Shown here: one piece after another, positions 56,409-64,000 of the stretch
Numbering within the stretch: position 1 is the stretch's first letter
How the letters are laid out: the number at the start of each line of letters is the position of its first letter
NCBI GenBank assembly: GCA_905234265.1
Contig: CAJOHJ010000002.1
Coordinates: forward strand, 122,304-186,303
DNA length: 64,000 bases
Direction: 5' to 3'
Source: an uncultured Prevotella sp.
Lineage (GTDB): Bacteria > Bacteroidota > Bacteroidia > Bacteroidales > Bacteroidaceae
Translations under genes and position numbers: made by a program
The notes under the pieces: generated by a model
Told to the model about the DNA's origin: nothing
The model's input: only the letters and a program-made list of their open reading frames with translations
Databases searched by the model: none

Positions 56409-58832
56409 ATGTACAAAATAGTCCATAAAGAACAATTCTCAGAGAAAGTCTTTCTCTTTGACATTGAAGCTCCGCTGATTGCCAAGAGCCGCAAGGCTGG
56501 CAACTTCGTGATAGTACGCGTCGACAACAAGGGCGAGCGCATGCCGCTGACCATTGCCGGTGCCGACATAGAAAAAGGCACCATAACGCTGGTAGTGCAG
56601 ATGGTGGGACTGTCATCAAAGAAGCTGTGCGCCATGAATGAAGGCGACTGCGTGGCCGACATCGTCGGCCCATTGGGAAATCCCACACATATTGAAAACT
56701 ATGGAACGGTGGTTTGCGCAGGCGGCGGACTGGGCGTTGCGCCCATGCTGCCTATCATACAGGCCCTGAAAGCTGCAGGCAACCGCATATTGTCGGTAAT
56801 GGCAGGACGCTCCAAGGACCTTATCATCCTTGAAGATAAGGTCCGCGAGTCAAGCGACGAGGTGATTATCATGACCGACGACGGCAGCTATGGCGAAAAG
56901 GGCGTTGTCACCGTAGGCATCGAGAAGTTCATTGAACAGGAACATGTTGACAAGGTGTTTGCCATCGGTCCTCCAATAATGATGAAGTTCTCCAACCTCA
57001 CAGCACAGAAGCACAACATCCCATGTGAAGTGTCGCTGAACACCATCATGGTGGACGGCACAGGCATGTGCGGTGCCTGCCGACTGACCATAGGCGGCAA
57101 GACGAAGTTCGTCTGCATCGACGGCCCTGAGTTCGACGGCGCACTGGTAGACTGGGACGAAATGTTCAAGCGCATGAACACCTTCAAGCGCGAAGAGCAG
57201 GAAGAGCTGGCCCACTACGAGGAACACCTGCCAGGCAACGCCCCACAAGCAAACGGCAAACAGCAGCAGGCAAACAGCAGTGCCGCACAGGCAAACAGCA
57301 ACCAGCAGCAGGCGAACAGCAGTGCCTCCTCTGCCTCCTGTCCTGTAAGCAGCGACTCTGTCGCTGCCACCGCCTCAAACGCCTCTCTCACCGACCGCAA
57401 TGCCCCATGGCGCGACGAGCTGCGCAAGAGCATGAAGCCGAAAGAGCGCACTGCCATCAAGCGCGTGGTAATGCCGGAGCTGGACCCTGTATACCGTGCC
57501 ACGACACGCACCGAGGAAGTAAACATCGGACTCACTAAGGAGATGGCCATGCAGGAGGCCAAGCGCTGCCTGGACTGCGCAAAGCCGTCGTGCGTGGAAG
57601 GATGCCCGGTGAACATCAATATTCCTTCATTCATCAAGAACATAGAGCGCGGAGAGTTCCTCGCTGCCGCCAAGGTGCTGAAGCAGACTTCTGCACTGCC
57701 GGCAGTCTGCGGCCGTGTATGTCCGCAGGAGAAGCAGTGCGAGAGCAAGTGCATACACCTGAAGATGAACGAGCCAGCGGTGGCTATTGGCTATCTGGAG
57801 CGCTTCGCTGCCGACTACGAGCGCGAGAGCGGCAACATCAGCCTGCCGGAGAAGGCTCCGTCGAACGGAATGAAGATTGCCGTCGTAGGCTCTGGTCCTG
57901 CAGGACTGTCGTTTGCCGGCGACATGGTGAAGAAAGGCTACGAAGTCTACGTCTTCGAGGCTCTGCACGAGATTGGCGGCGTGCTGAAATATGGCATCCC
58001 CGAGTTCCGACTGCCAAACAAGATTGTCGACGTGGAGATTGAGAACCTTGCCAAGATGGGCGTACACTTCCAGACCGACGTTATCGTGGGCAAGACCATC
58101 ACCGTCGAGCAGCTTGAGCAACAGGGCTTCAAGGGCATCTTTGTAGGCAGCGGCGCTGGCCTGCCGAACTTCATGGGCATACCTGGCGAGAACGCCATTA
58201 ACATCATGTCGAGCAACGAGTATCTGACGCGCGTCAACCTCATGGATGCTGCCAACCCGACAACGGACACGCCAATCAACCTTGGCAAGAATGTCCTCGT
58301 AGTAGGCGGCGGCAACACCGCCATGGACTCATGCCGCACGGCAAAGCGCCTTGGCGGCAACGTCACGCTGGTATACCGCCGCTCTGAACAGGAAATGCCT
58401 GCACGCTTAGAGGAGGTGAAGCACGCCAAAGAGGAAGGCATCGACTTCCTGACGCTGCACAACCCAATAGAATACATTGCCGACGAGCAGGGTGCCGTCA
58501 AGCAGGCCGTACTGCAAGTGATGGAGCTGGGCGAGCCTGACGCCAGCGGCCGCCGTTCACCGGTGCCTGTAGAGGGCAAGACGGTTACGCTCGACGTAGA
58601 CCAGGTCATCGTGGCTGTAGGCGTAAGCCCCAACCCGCTGGTGCCAAAGAGCATCGAGGGTCTGGAACTGGGCCGCAAGAACACCATCGTGGTCAACGAG
58701 GGCATGCAGTCGGCACGCCAGGAGATATTTGCCGGAGGCGACATCGTGCGCGGTGGTGCTACGGTGATACTCGCCATGGGCGACGGACGGCGTGCTGCCC
58801 AGCACATGGACGAATACCTGCAGTCTAAATAA
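56409..58832 (+). CDS. Fused SudB/GltA-type protein: ferredoxin-NADP reductase-like plus glutamate synthase small-subunit-like oxidoreductase
   Basis: The protein has 807 residues. Residues 1-280 are a dihydroorotate-dehydrogenase-B-type FAD/NAD subunit: FVIVRVDNKGERMPLTIAG near 36, GGGLGVAPMLPIIQALK near 108, and the [2Fe-2S] region GTGMCGACRL near 218. A Gln/Asn/Ala/Ser-rich linker (about 278-328) joins it to a GltD-like half: two cluster motifs CLDCAKPSCVEGCPVNI near 390 and CGRVCPQEKQCESKC near 435, the FAD site GSGPAGLSFAGDMV near 495 and the NADP site GGGNTAMDSCRTAKRLG near 635. The family includes NfnAB/SudAB, where the two parts are separate proteins; they exchange electrons between NADH, ferredoxin and NADPH. 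Whether this one does so or serves another acceptor is inference. Confidence 0.9.
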   Translation: MYKIVHKEQFSEKVFLFDIEAPLIAKSRKAGNFVIVRVDNKGERMPLTIAGADIEKGTITLVVQMVGLSSKKLCAMNEGDCVADIVGPLGNPTHIENYGTVVCAGGGLGVAPMLPIIQALKAAGNRILSVMAGRSKDLIILEDKVRESSDEVIIMTDDGSYGEKGVVTVGIEKFIEQEHVDKVFAIGPPIMMKFSNLTAQKHNIPCEVSLNTIMVDGTGMCGACRLTIGGKTKFVCIDGPEFDGALVDWDEMFKRMNTFKREEQEELAHYEEHLPGNAPQANGKQQQANSSAAQANSNQQQANSSASSASCPVSSDSVAATASNASLTDRNAPWRDELRKSMKPKERTAIKRVVMPELDPVYRATTRTEEVNIGLTKEMAMQEAKRCLDCAKPSCVEGCPVNINIPSFIKNIERGEFLAAAKVLKQTSALPAVCGRVCPQEKQCESKCIHLKMNEPAVAIGYLERFAADYERESGNISLPEKAPSNGMKIAVVGSGPAGLSFAGDMVKKGYEVYVFEALHEIGGVLKYGIPEFRLPNKIVDVEIENLAKMGVHFQTDVIVGKTITVEQLEQQGFKGIFVGSGAGLPNFMGIPGENAINIMSSNEYLTRVNLMDAANPTTDTPINLGKNVLVVGGGNTAMDSCRTAKRLGGNVTLVYRRSEQEMPARLEEVKHAKEEGIDFLTLHNPIEYIADEQGAVKQAVLQVMELGEPDASGRRSPVPVEGKTVTLDVDQVIVAVGVSPNPLVPKSIEGLELGRKNTIVVNEGMQSARQEIFAGGDIVRGGATVILAMGDGRRAAQHMDEYLQSK

Positions 58833-58866
58833 GCGTGCTTTGCGGTTCTGTCGCAAAGAAGAAACT

Positions 58867-59238
58867 ATGAACGGACTTTATACCATAATACTGCTCATAC
58901 TAAGCAACGTCTTCATGACGCTGGCTTGGTATGGGCATCTTCGTTTACAGCAGTCTGGCGTCAGCAGTAACTGGCCGCTAATAGGCGTAATCGTCTTCTC
59001 CTGGGGAATTGCCTTCCTGGAGTATTGCTGTCAGGTGCCTGCCAACAGGCTCGGCTTCGTTGACAACGGAGGTCCTTTCAACCTCGTGCAGCTAAAAGTC
59101 ATACAGGAATGCATTTCGCTGGCAGTCTTCGCAGTCATTGCCAACATCATGTTCCAAGGCACACATCTGCACTGGAATCAAATATTAGCGTTCCTACTGA
59201 TAATCTGTGCCGTATATCTGGTCTTTATGAAAACTTGA
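58867..59238 (+). CDS. DMT-superfamily small membrane protein (DUF486)
   Basis: The protein has 123 residues with four membrane segments and the conserved VIVFSWGIAFLEYCCQVPANRLG and FNLVQLKVIQECISL segments. It matches DUF486, related to half-size drug/metabolite transporters; the substrate is unknown. The start MNGLYTI at 58867 is chosen over upstream in-frame codons that overlap the preceding gene. Confidence 0.88.
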   Translation: MNGLYTIILLILSNVFMTLAWYGHLRLQQSGVSSNWPLIGVIVFSWGIAFLEYCCQVPANRLGFVDNGGPFNLVQLKVIQECISLAVFAVIANIMFQGTHLHWNQILAFLLIICAVYLVFMKT

Positions 59239-59250
59239 AGCAATAGGGTA

Positions 59251-60411
59251 ATGACAAGGCTAATTATCTTTCTGCTGACAGCTATGCTGGTGAGCATTCC
59301 TGCAAATGCACAAAGGCGCAAGAAGGCACCACAGCTGACTCCTGAGCAACAGGAGCATCTGGAAAAGATGCAGCGCATGCGTGCAGTGACACAGAAAATA
59401 ATGTTCATAGACAGTCTGGTGATTGACAAGGACAGCTTCCTGCATGCCTACAATCTTAGCCCTGAGTGCGGAATGCTAAGCACGTATAACAACTACTTCA
59501 AGTCGAAACGCCAGCCTAACGGATATGTCTACGTGCCAGAAATAGGCAAGCAGTGCTTCTTCTCGCAGGAGAACAATGAAGGCATCATCAACCTCTACAG
59601 CTCTGAACGCATAGGAAACAAGTGGACGCGCCCGACACGGCTTCGCGGCCTCAACGACAACAGACAGTTCTGCCGCTCAAACTTTCCATACATGATGGGC
59701 GACGGACAGACGCTGTATTTTGCTGCCGAAGGCGACGAAGGACTGGGAGGCTATGACATCTATGTCACACGCTACGACGAAGAGAACAACCGCTTCCTGA
59801 CACCTGAGAACATCGGCATGCCATTCAATTCTGAGGCTAACGACTATATGTATGTCGTCGACGAGTACGACAGCCTCGGATGGTTTGCCACCGACCGCAA
59901 TCAGGCCGCAGACAAAGTGTGTATCTACACATTCGTACCTCCCACCGTACGTGAGGCATACGACACCGACAAATACACTACAGAACAGATAGACAGCTTT
60001 GCCGCCATCAGCCGCATTGCCAACACATGGGACGACCCTACCGAACTGGGCAAGGCTCTGGAGCGGCTGAGAAATGCCAGCATGCGCAAGACACAAAAGG
60101 CCACTGGCAGGGAACTGCTGTTCGTCGTCAACGACAACGTAACATACAGCAAGCTGTCGGAATTCCGCGCTCCTGGCAACCAGAAACGATACAAGAGTCT
60201 GACAACTCTCCAGAACCGATACCACGCACTCACCGCCACCCTTGCCCGTGTACGGAACTACTACGCCACAGCCAGTGCCGACGAGCGCCAGGAACTGGCA
60301 GACGAGATAATTTCCAGCGAGCAAAAAAGCTACGAACTGCACAGAGAGATCATAGCACTGGAAAAGGAAATCAGAAACCAAGAGATAACATTCCTAAACC
60401 AATCACACTAA
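59251..60411 (+). CDS. Secreted PD40 (WD40-like) beta-propeller protein
   Basis: The protein has 386 residues with a signal peptide ending ANAQ (21). The middle holds PD40-type blades typical of Bacteroidetes envelope proteins: INLYSSERIGNKWTRP near 113, FPYMMGDGQTLYFAAEGDEGLGGYDIYV near 145 and FNSEANDYMYVVDEYDSLGWFATDRNQ near 193. A helical C-terminal half (about 290-386, with LQNRYHALTATLARVRNYYA) replaces the OmpA domain that often follows PD40. Function unknown; possibly a periplasmic binding or scaffold protein. It follows the DUF486 gene after 12 bases. Confidence 0.78.
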   Translation: MTRLIIFLLTAMLVSIPANAQRRKKAPQLTPEQQEHLEKMQRMRAVTQKIMFIDSLVIDKDSFLHAYNLSPECGMLSTYNNYFKSKRQPNGYVYVPEIGKQCFFSQENNEGIINLYSSERIGNKWTRPTRLRGLNDNRQFCRSNFPYMMGDGQTLYFAAEGDEGLGGYDIYVTRYDEENNRFLTPENIGMPFNSEANDYMYVVDEYDSLGWFATDRNQAADKVCIYTFVPPTVREAYDTDKYTTEQIDSFAAISRIANTWDDPTELGKALERLRNASMRKTQKATGRELLFVVNDNVTYSKLSEFRAPGNQKRYKSLTTLQNRYHALTATLARVRNYYATASADERQELADEIISSEQKSYELHREIIALEKEIRNQEITFLNQSH

Positions 60412-60424
60412 CTGCATTATCAAT

Positions 60425-61300
60425 ATGAATAAACGACACTTTCCCGAATCAGAACTTATCATCAATAACGACGGCTCTTGCTTCCACCTTCATCTGAAAC
60501 CCGAGCAGCTGGCTGACAAGATTATCCTCGTCGGCGACCCTGCCCGTGTCAATACTGTCGCCGACCATTTCGACAGCCGCGAATGCGAGGTGCAAAGCCG
60601 AGAGTTCCACACCATCACCGGCACCTATAAAGGCAAGCGCATCACCTGCCAGAGCCACGGCATCGGCTGCGACAACATCGACATTGTTGTCAACGAGCTT
60701 GACACTCTGGCAAACATCGACTACCAGACACGCACCGAACGCGACGATCATCGCACGCTGACAATGGTACGCATCGGCACTTGCGGAGGCCTGCAGCCAT
60801 TCACGCCTACAGGCTGTTTTGTGGCCAGCGTGAAAAGCATCGGCTTCGACGGACTGCTGAACTATTATGCAGGCCGCAATGTCGTTTGCGACGTTCAGAT
60901 GGAGCGAGCCTTCACAGAACACATGCAGTGGGACCCGATAAAGGGCGCACCGTATGTGGCCGTGGCTGACGAGGAACTAATCAGCCAGATAGCACAGGAC
61001 GACATGGTGCGCGGCTACACCGTGGCCTGCGGCGGCTTCTATGGGCCACAAGGACGTCAGTTGCGTGCCGACATTGCCGACCCCATGCAAAACCAGAAGA
61101 TTGAGGCGTTCGAATACGAAGGCATGAAAATCTGCAACTTCGAAATGGAGTCCTCAGCCCTCGCCGGCCTTGCCTCGCTGCTGGGCCATCGCGCCATGAC
61201 CTGCTGCATGGTTATCGCCAACCGCTACACCACAGAGATGAACACAGAATATAAGAACAGCATCGACACACTCATCCAGAAAGTACTTGACAGAATATAA
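60425..61300 (+). CDS. Nucleoside phosphorylase, uridine phosphorylase-like
   Basis: The protein has 291 residues of the NP-I phosphorylase family: the phosphate-binding ILVGDPARV near 34, RIGTCGGLQPFTPTG near 117, and the nucleoside-binding CNFEMESSALAGLASLLGH near 238. It would split a nucleoside with phosphate into base and ribose 1-phosphate for salvage. Uridine is the usual substrate of the closest Bacteroidetes annotation; purine nucleosides are the alternative. Confidence 0.85.
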   Translation: MNKRHFPESELIINNDGSCFHLHLKPEQLADKIILVGDPARVNTVADHFDSRECEVQSREFHTITGTYKGKRITCQSHGIGCDNIDIVVNELDTLANIDYQTRTERDDHRTLTMVRIGTCGGLQPFTPTGCFVASVKSIGFDGLLNYYAGRNVVCDVQMERAFTEHMQWDPIKGAPYVAVADEELISQIAQDDMVRGYTVACGGFYGPQGRQLRADIADPMQNQKIEAFEYEGMKICNFEMESSALAGLASLLGHRAMTCCMVIANRYTTEMNTEYKNSIDTLIQKVLDRI

Positions 61301-61324
61301 GGAAAGCATACAGGACTGATAATT

Positions 61325-61618
61325 ATGGCTCTCATATTTGCAATATTCTTCATAGTCTTTGCCGTCATCTTTATCATGGGCAAAGGCGACAAACTAATCG
61401 CAGGCTACAACACTGCCAGCGAGGAAGAACGCCAAAAGGTGAACATCAAAAGGCTGCGGCTGCTCATGGCCGGCATCAGCATCTTTACAGCGTGCTTCTG
61501 CGCCGTGCTGCCCATCTTCGGAAAAAATTCTAATGTTGCAATCGGAGCTTCAATGGCGCTCATCGCTGCCACCATTATCGTTGTCATCCTTGCCAACACA
61601 TGGGCAAGGAAAAAATAG
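61325..61618 (+). CDS. DUF3784 family small membrane protein
   Basis: The protein has 97 residues with three hydrophobic segments (about 3-18, 46-65 and 75-92) and the conserved loop LIAGYNTASEEERQKVNIKRL. It matches DUF3784, an inner-membrane family of unknown function common in Bacteroidetes and Firmicutes. It sits six bases before mnmE. Confidence 0.78.
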   Translation: MALIFAIFFIVFAVIFIMGKGDKLIAGYNTASEEERQKVNIKRLRLLMAGISIFTACFCAVLPIFGKNSNVAIGASMALIAATIIVVILANTWARKK

Positions 61619-61624
61619 GCATTA

Positions 61625-62956
61625 ATGCATCACTCGCCAATCAGCACAGACACCATTTGCGCACCGGCAACAGCTCCCGGCGGCGCTCTGGGCATTATCC
61701 GCATCTCCGGCGCTGACGCCTTCTCTGCCGTCAGCGCCATCTGCTCTGTAGACTGCGCTTCCACCGCAGTCCGTTCTCTTCACTACACCCACATCATGGA
61801 CGGCGACGAGACTATCGACGAGGTGATGGTCGCCGTCTTTCGCGCACCACACAGCTACACCGGCGAAGACAGCGTAGAGATATCCTGCCATGGATCAAGC
61901 TATATATTAAATAAGGTGTTAGAGCTGTTAGTGCAGAACGGCTGCCGCATGGCCGGCCCCGGCGAATTCACCCAACGCGCCTATCTGAACGGCAAGATGG
62001 ACCTCTCACAGGCAGAAGCCGTGGCCGACCTCATTGCCTCAAGCAACAGGGCAACCCATCGCATGGCCATGTCTCAGCTGCGCGGCGGCATCAGCACGGA
62101 ACTGGCACGGCTCCGCGAGCAGCTGCTTAAGCTGACATCACTTCTGGAACTTGAACTCGATTTCTCTGACCATGAGGACCTTGAGTTTGTCGACCGCACA
62201 GAACTGCTCCAGCTTGCACAAACCATAGAAGCTCACATTGCAAGACTTGCCAACAGTTTCGAAACAGGCAATGCCCTGAAGAACGGCATCCCTGTAGCCA
62301 TCGTCGGCGCCCCCAACGTAGGCAAGTCCACCCTGCTCAACGCCCTGCTGGGCGAAGAGCGCGCCATCGTCAGCGACATACAGGGAACCACGCGCGACGC
62401 CATTGAAGACACCGTCACAATCGGCGGCATTCAGTTCCGCTTCATCGACACCGCAGGCATCCGCCACACAGCAGACACCATAGAGCAGATGGGCATTGAA
62501 CGCACCATCGCCGCTGCCCGTCATGCACGAATCATCCTCATGATGACAGAGCCTGGCGTCCCCTACCCTGACCTCGAAGCCCGTAACGACCAGACCATCA
62601 TCCGCATCGAGAACAAGACAGAAGCCTTCCAGGCCAAATACGGCATCGGCATCGAGCAGCTAAAGCAGCAACTCATTGCTGCTGTCCCAGCCAGCTCCGA
62701 CTCCGACGTCATCGTCACCAGCGCACGCCACTACGATGCCCTCCAGCGCGCCAGCGCCAGCATCCGGCGCGTCATCGCAGGTCTCACCGCAACCAATAAT
62801 TCTCAATCCCCAATTCTCAATTCTCAATTACCATCAGACCTGGTGGCAGAAGACCTCCGCCAGACCCTCGACATCCTTGCCGAAATCACCGGCGGCCAAA
62901 TCACCCCTCAGGAAACCCTCAACAACATCTTCTCCCACTTCTGCGTGGGAAAATAG
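61625..62956 (+). CDS. mnmE: tRNA uridine-34 5-carboxymethylaminomethyl synthesis GTPase
   Basis: The protein has 443 residues. The N-terminal formyl-THF domain starts DTICAPATAPGGALGIIRISG; GPGEFTQRAYLNGKMDLSQAEAVADLI near 105 follows; the G domain has GAPNVGKSTLLN near 228 and DTAGIR near 276; the C-terminal FCVGK is the conserved cysteine signature. MnmE acts with MnmG to modify the wobble uridine. Two oddities: the base-recognition motif is NKTE instead of NKxD, and the spacer near residues 393-408 is encoded by an AATTCTCAATT-type repeat that is elsewhere intergenic. The frame remains open through it. Confidence 0.93.
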   Translation: MHHSPISTDTICAPATAPGGALGIIRISGADAFSAVSAICSVDCASTAVRSLHYTHIMDGDETIDEVMVAVFRAPHSYTGEDSVEISCHGSSYILNKVLELLVQNGCRMAGPGEFTQRAYLNGKMDLSQAEAVADLIASSNRATHRMAMSQLRGGISTELARLREQLLKLTSLLELELDFSDHEDLEFVDRTELLQLAQTIEAHIARLANSFETGNALKNGIPVAIVGAPNVGKSTLLNALLGEERAIVSDIQGTTRDAIEDTVTIGGIQFRFIDTAGIRHTADTIEQMGIERTIAAARHARIILMMTEPGVPYPDLEARNDQTIIRIENKTEAFQAKYGIGIEQLKQQLIAAVPASSDSDVIVTSARHYDALQRASASIRRVIAGLTATNNSQSPILNSQLPSDLVAEDLRQTLDILAEITGGQITPQETLNNIFSHFCVGK

Positions 62957-62959
62957 AAT

Positions 62960-63052
62960 ACGATTAACGGTCATCACTCGATATTACTCGATATGACTAA
63001 ATCGTTTATTTTCAAGCAATTCCACACTCGCCATATCATCAGCGTTAATCGT
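62960..63052. other. Inverted 10-base repeat between converging genes
   Basis: ACGATTAACG (62960-62969) is complementary to CGTTAATCGT (63043-63052). Between them two direct copies of ACTCGATAT and only AT-rich sequence are seen. It may be a weak bidirectional terminator or a scar at the edge of the acquired segment. Confidence 0.45.
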
Positions 63053-63167
63053 TGATGATATTTTTTTCGTAATTGGGTTCTGTGCCCTTCCCTTCACAGA
63101 CTATGTAAATCTTATGGGCATCTCTTGATGGTTCCCGCTTATCGTAATCTCTTCTTCTTTGTATCAT
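63045..63167 (-). pseudogene. Truncated RloB/AbiLii-like gene start
   Basis: ATG 63167 opens 40 codons reading MIQRRRDYDKREP... IYIVCEGKGTEPNYEKN and then stops. The IVCEG-x-x-TEPNY motif is the N-terminal hallmark of RloB-like proteins (Toprim-related, about 200 residues), but the rest is missing, and mnmE ends only 88 bases further on. It begins one base after the ATPase stop codon, the normal RloA-RloB arrangement. It is most likely a remnant cut off when the island's edge was formed or deleted. Confidence 0.65.
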
Positions 63168-63168
63168 A

Positions 63169-63999
63169 TCACCAGTGCAAATCTTTGAGGTTCGACAAGA
63201 AAGGAATACCACCATAACGGCCATTGAGATAGCCGTTTTCGATGTTGGCAGTCTTGTGAATATTGAAGTCACTCAACGGATAGAGTTGGGTGGCCTGCTC
63301 TGCGTCTTTCTGAGCAAACCATATCTCATCAGGACGGAAGATGTTCTGGTCAAGCAACCCCGATTCATGAGTAGTGAATATAAGTTGACCTTTTGCGGTT
63401 TCACTTTCAGACAATTTCCGAACAATGTCTTTAATCATGATGGGATGGATACTACGCTCTATCTCATCAATCGCATAGACCATGTTATCATGAATAACTG
63501 CATATAAAAGTGGCATATATTCAATCAAACGACGAGTACCATCCGATTCATCATGAAGTGGAATTTCAACATCAGAGCCATCAAGGTTTTTATGTATAGC
63601 AACCAAGGTCTTTATATAGATATTTCCATTCTCATAAATAACATTTATGACATCATCCGTATATCGGTTACGTGTTGACTGAGGCTCACCAGGGTGCTCT
63701 TTGGCCTGTTTAACCAACTGTATCATCCTCCCACTTTTCACATCCTCTTCCGCAATCAATTCCTTTTTTACGACCACTTTTTCTATGCCAGTTTTCAATT
63801 CCGGCAACGTTGTGTTAACTAAATCTGAAAAGGTTAGGTCTGTATCCATCATGTGAGGGACGAAAGCATGATATGTATCTGGAAGCACAAGATGTAAATT
63901 TTTCACAAACCACTGATAGGCATCAACCACCAACGGACTTTCACTTGAGTAATACTTACCCAAGAAAGACAATAATAGCATGTCTGGGCGCACAAGCCT
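63169..63999 (-). CDS. AAA-family ATPase, RloA/AbiLi-like, C-terminal part (5' end outside window)
   Basis: The frame is open to the right edge, so 276 C-terminal residues are visible. They include SDGTRRLIEYMPLLYAV near the middle (ABC-type signature region), the Walker B segment YAIDEIERSIHP and the switch His region QLIFTTHESGLLDQ, all typical of the AAA_15/AAA_21 OLD-like ATPases. With an RloB start behind it the pair resembles RloAB and AbiL phage-defence systems. The DNA is AT-richer than mnmE and its neighbours, which suggests recent acquisition. The Walker A part lies outside the window. Confidence 0.78.
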   Translation of the reverse strand, partial: RLVRPDMLLLSFLGKYYSSESPLVVDAYQWFVKNLHLVLPDTYHAFVPHMMDTDLTFSDLVNTTLPELKTGIEKVVVKKELIAEEDVKSGRMIQLVKQAKEHPGEPQSTRNRYTDDVINVIYENGNIYIKTLVAIHKNLDGSDVEIPLHDESDGTRRLIEYMPLLYAVIHDNMVYAIDEIERSIHPIMIKDIVRKLSESETAKGQLIFTTHESGLLDQNIFRPDEIWFAQKDAEQATQLYPLSDFNIHKTANIENGYLNGRYGGIPFLSNLKDLHW

Positions 64000-64000
64000 A

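Overview
The window looks like a chromosomal stretch from a Bacteroidales bacterium, most likely Prevotellaceae. The evidence is the gene content: DUF4491, DUF4924, FimB/Mfa2-type fimbrial lipoprotein, Bacteroidetes-type LptD, DUF5689 and DUF6359 lipoproteins, and secreted proteins with a Prevotella-style C-terminal module. The promoters agree: the Bacteroidetes -7 box TAnnTTTG recurs upstream of many genes, often with TTTG or TTGG 19-20 bases before it, and Shine-Dalgarno signals are mostly absent. There is no rRNA, CRISPR array or recognisable transposase.

Layout. 1-3.2 kb: the end of a TonB-dependent receptor plus two lipoproteins, probably one operon. 3.2-5.1 kb: a repeat/hairpin region and an AAA-ATPase/PD-(D/E)XK protein. 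5.2-12.5 kb: two giant secreted repeat-domain proteins and a 39-residue peptide. 12.7-19.5 kb: housekeeping genes (RNA methyltransferase, DUF4491, polyprenol-phosphate sugar transferase, pgk, CobW GTPase, tRNA-Thr, SRP RNA, threonylcarbamoyl-AMP synthase). 19.5-22.6 kb: a decayed PIN toxin module, a structured candidate ncRNA, a third secreted protein and a second small peptide. 22.7-26.5 kb: HD hydrolase and lptD. 26.5-30.8 kb: an aldA-lutABC operon reading on the minus strand, which would turn lactaldehyde into lactate and then pyruvate. 31-35.2 kb: a minus-strand operon from dCMP deaminase through CtpA-type protease, LysE exporter and DUF4924 to rfbD. 35.5-41.4 kb: higBA, a Wza/Wzz-like polysaccharide export pair and a fimbrial lipoprotein. 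41.4-47.5 kb: two peptidases, Nif3, a zinc-ribbon coiled-coil protein, an HsdR_N protein and metY. 47.7-63 kb: a mostly plus-strand housekeeping run (TPR, malQ, gph, pheS, thiE-like, prs, TlpA, sudB-gltA fusion, DUF486, PD40, udp, DUF3784, mnmE). 63-64 kb: an AT-rich patch with a truncated rloB remnant and an AAA ATPase running off the edge, which resembles a broken RloAB/AbiL-type defence pair.

The most unusual signals are not single genes. Several intergenic regions carry tandem arrays with a strict 21-base period; most share the core GATAATTTCGTAAC. The three secreted proteins and the fimbrial protein look compositionally mosaic. Two short peptides sit directly behind secreted-protein genes. 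A roughly 240-base structured RNA with its own promoter and terminator lies at 20.06-20.31 kb. All positions come from reading the sequence; no database search was run, so family names rest on recognition of motifs.
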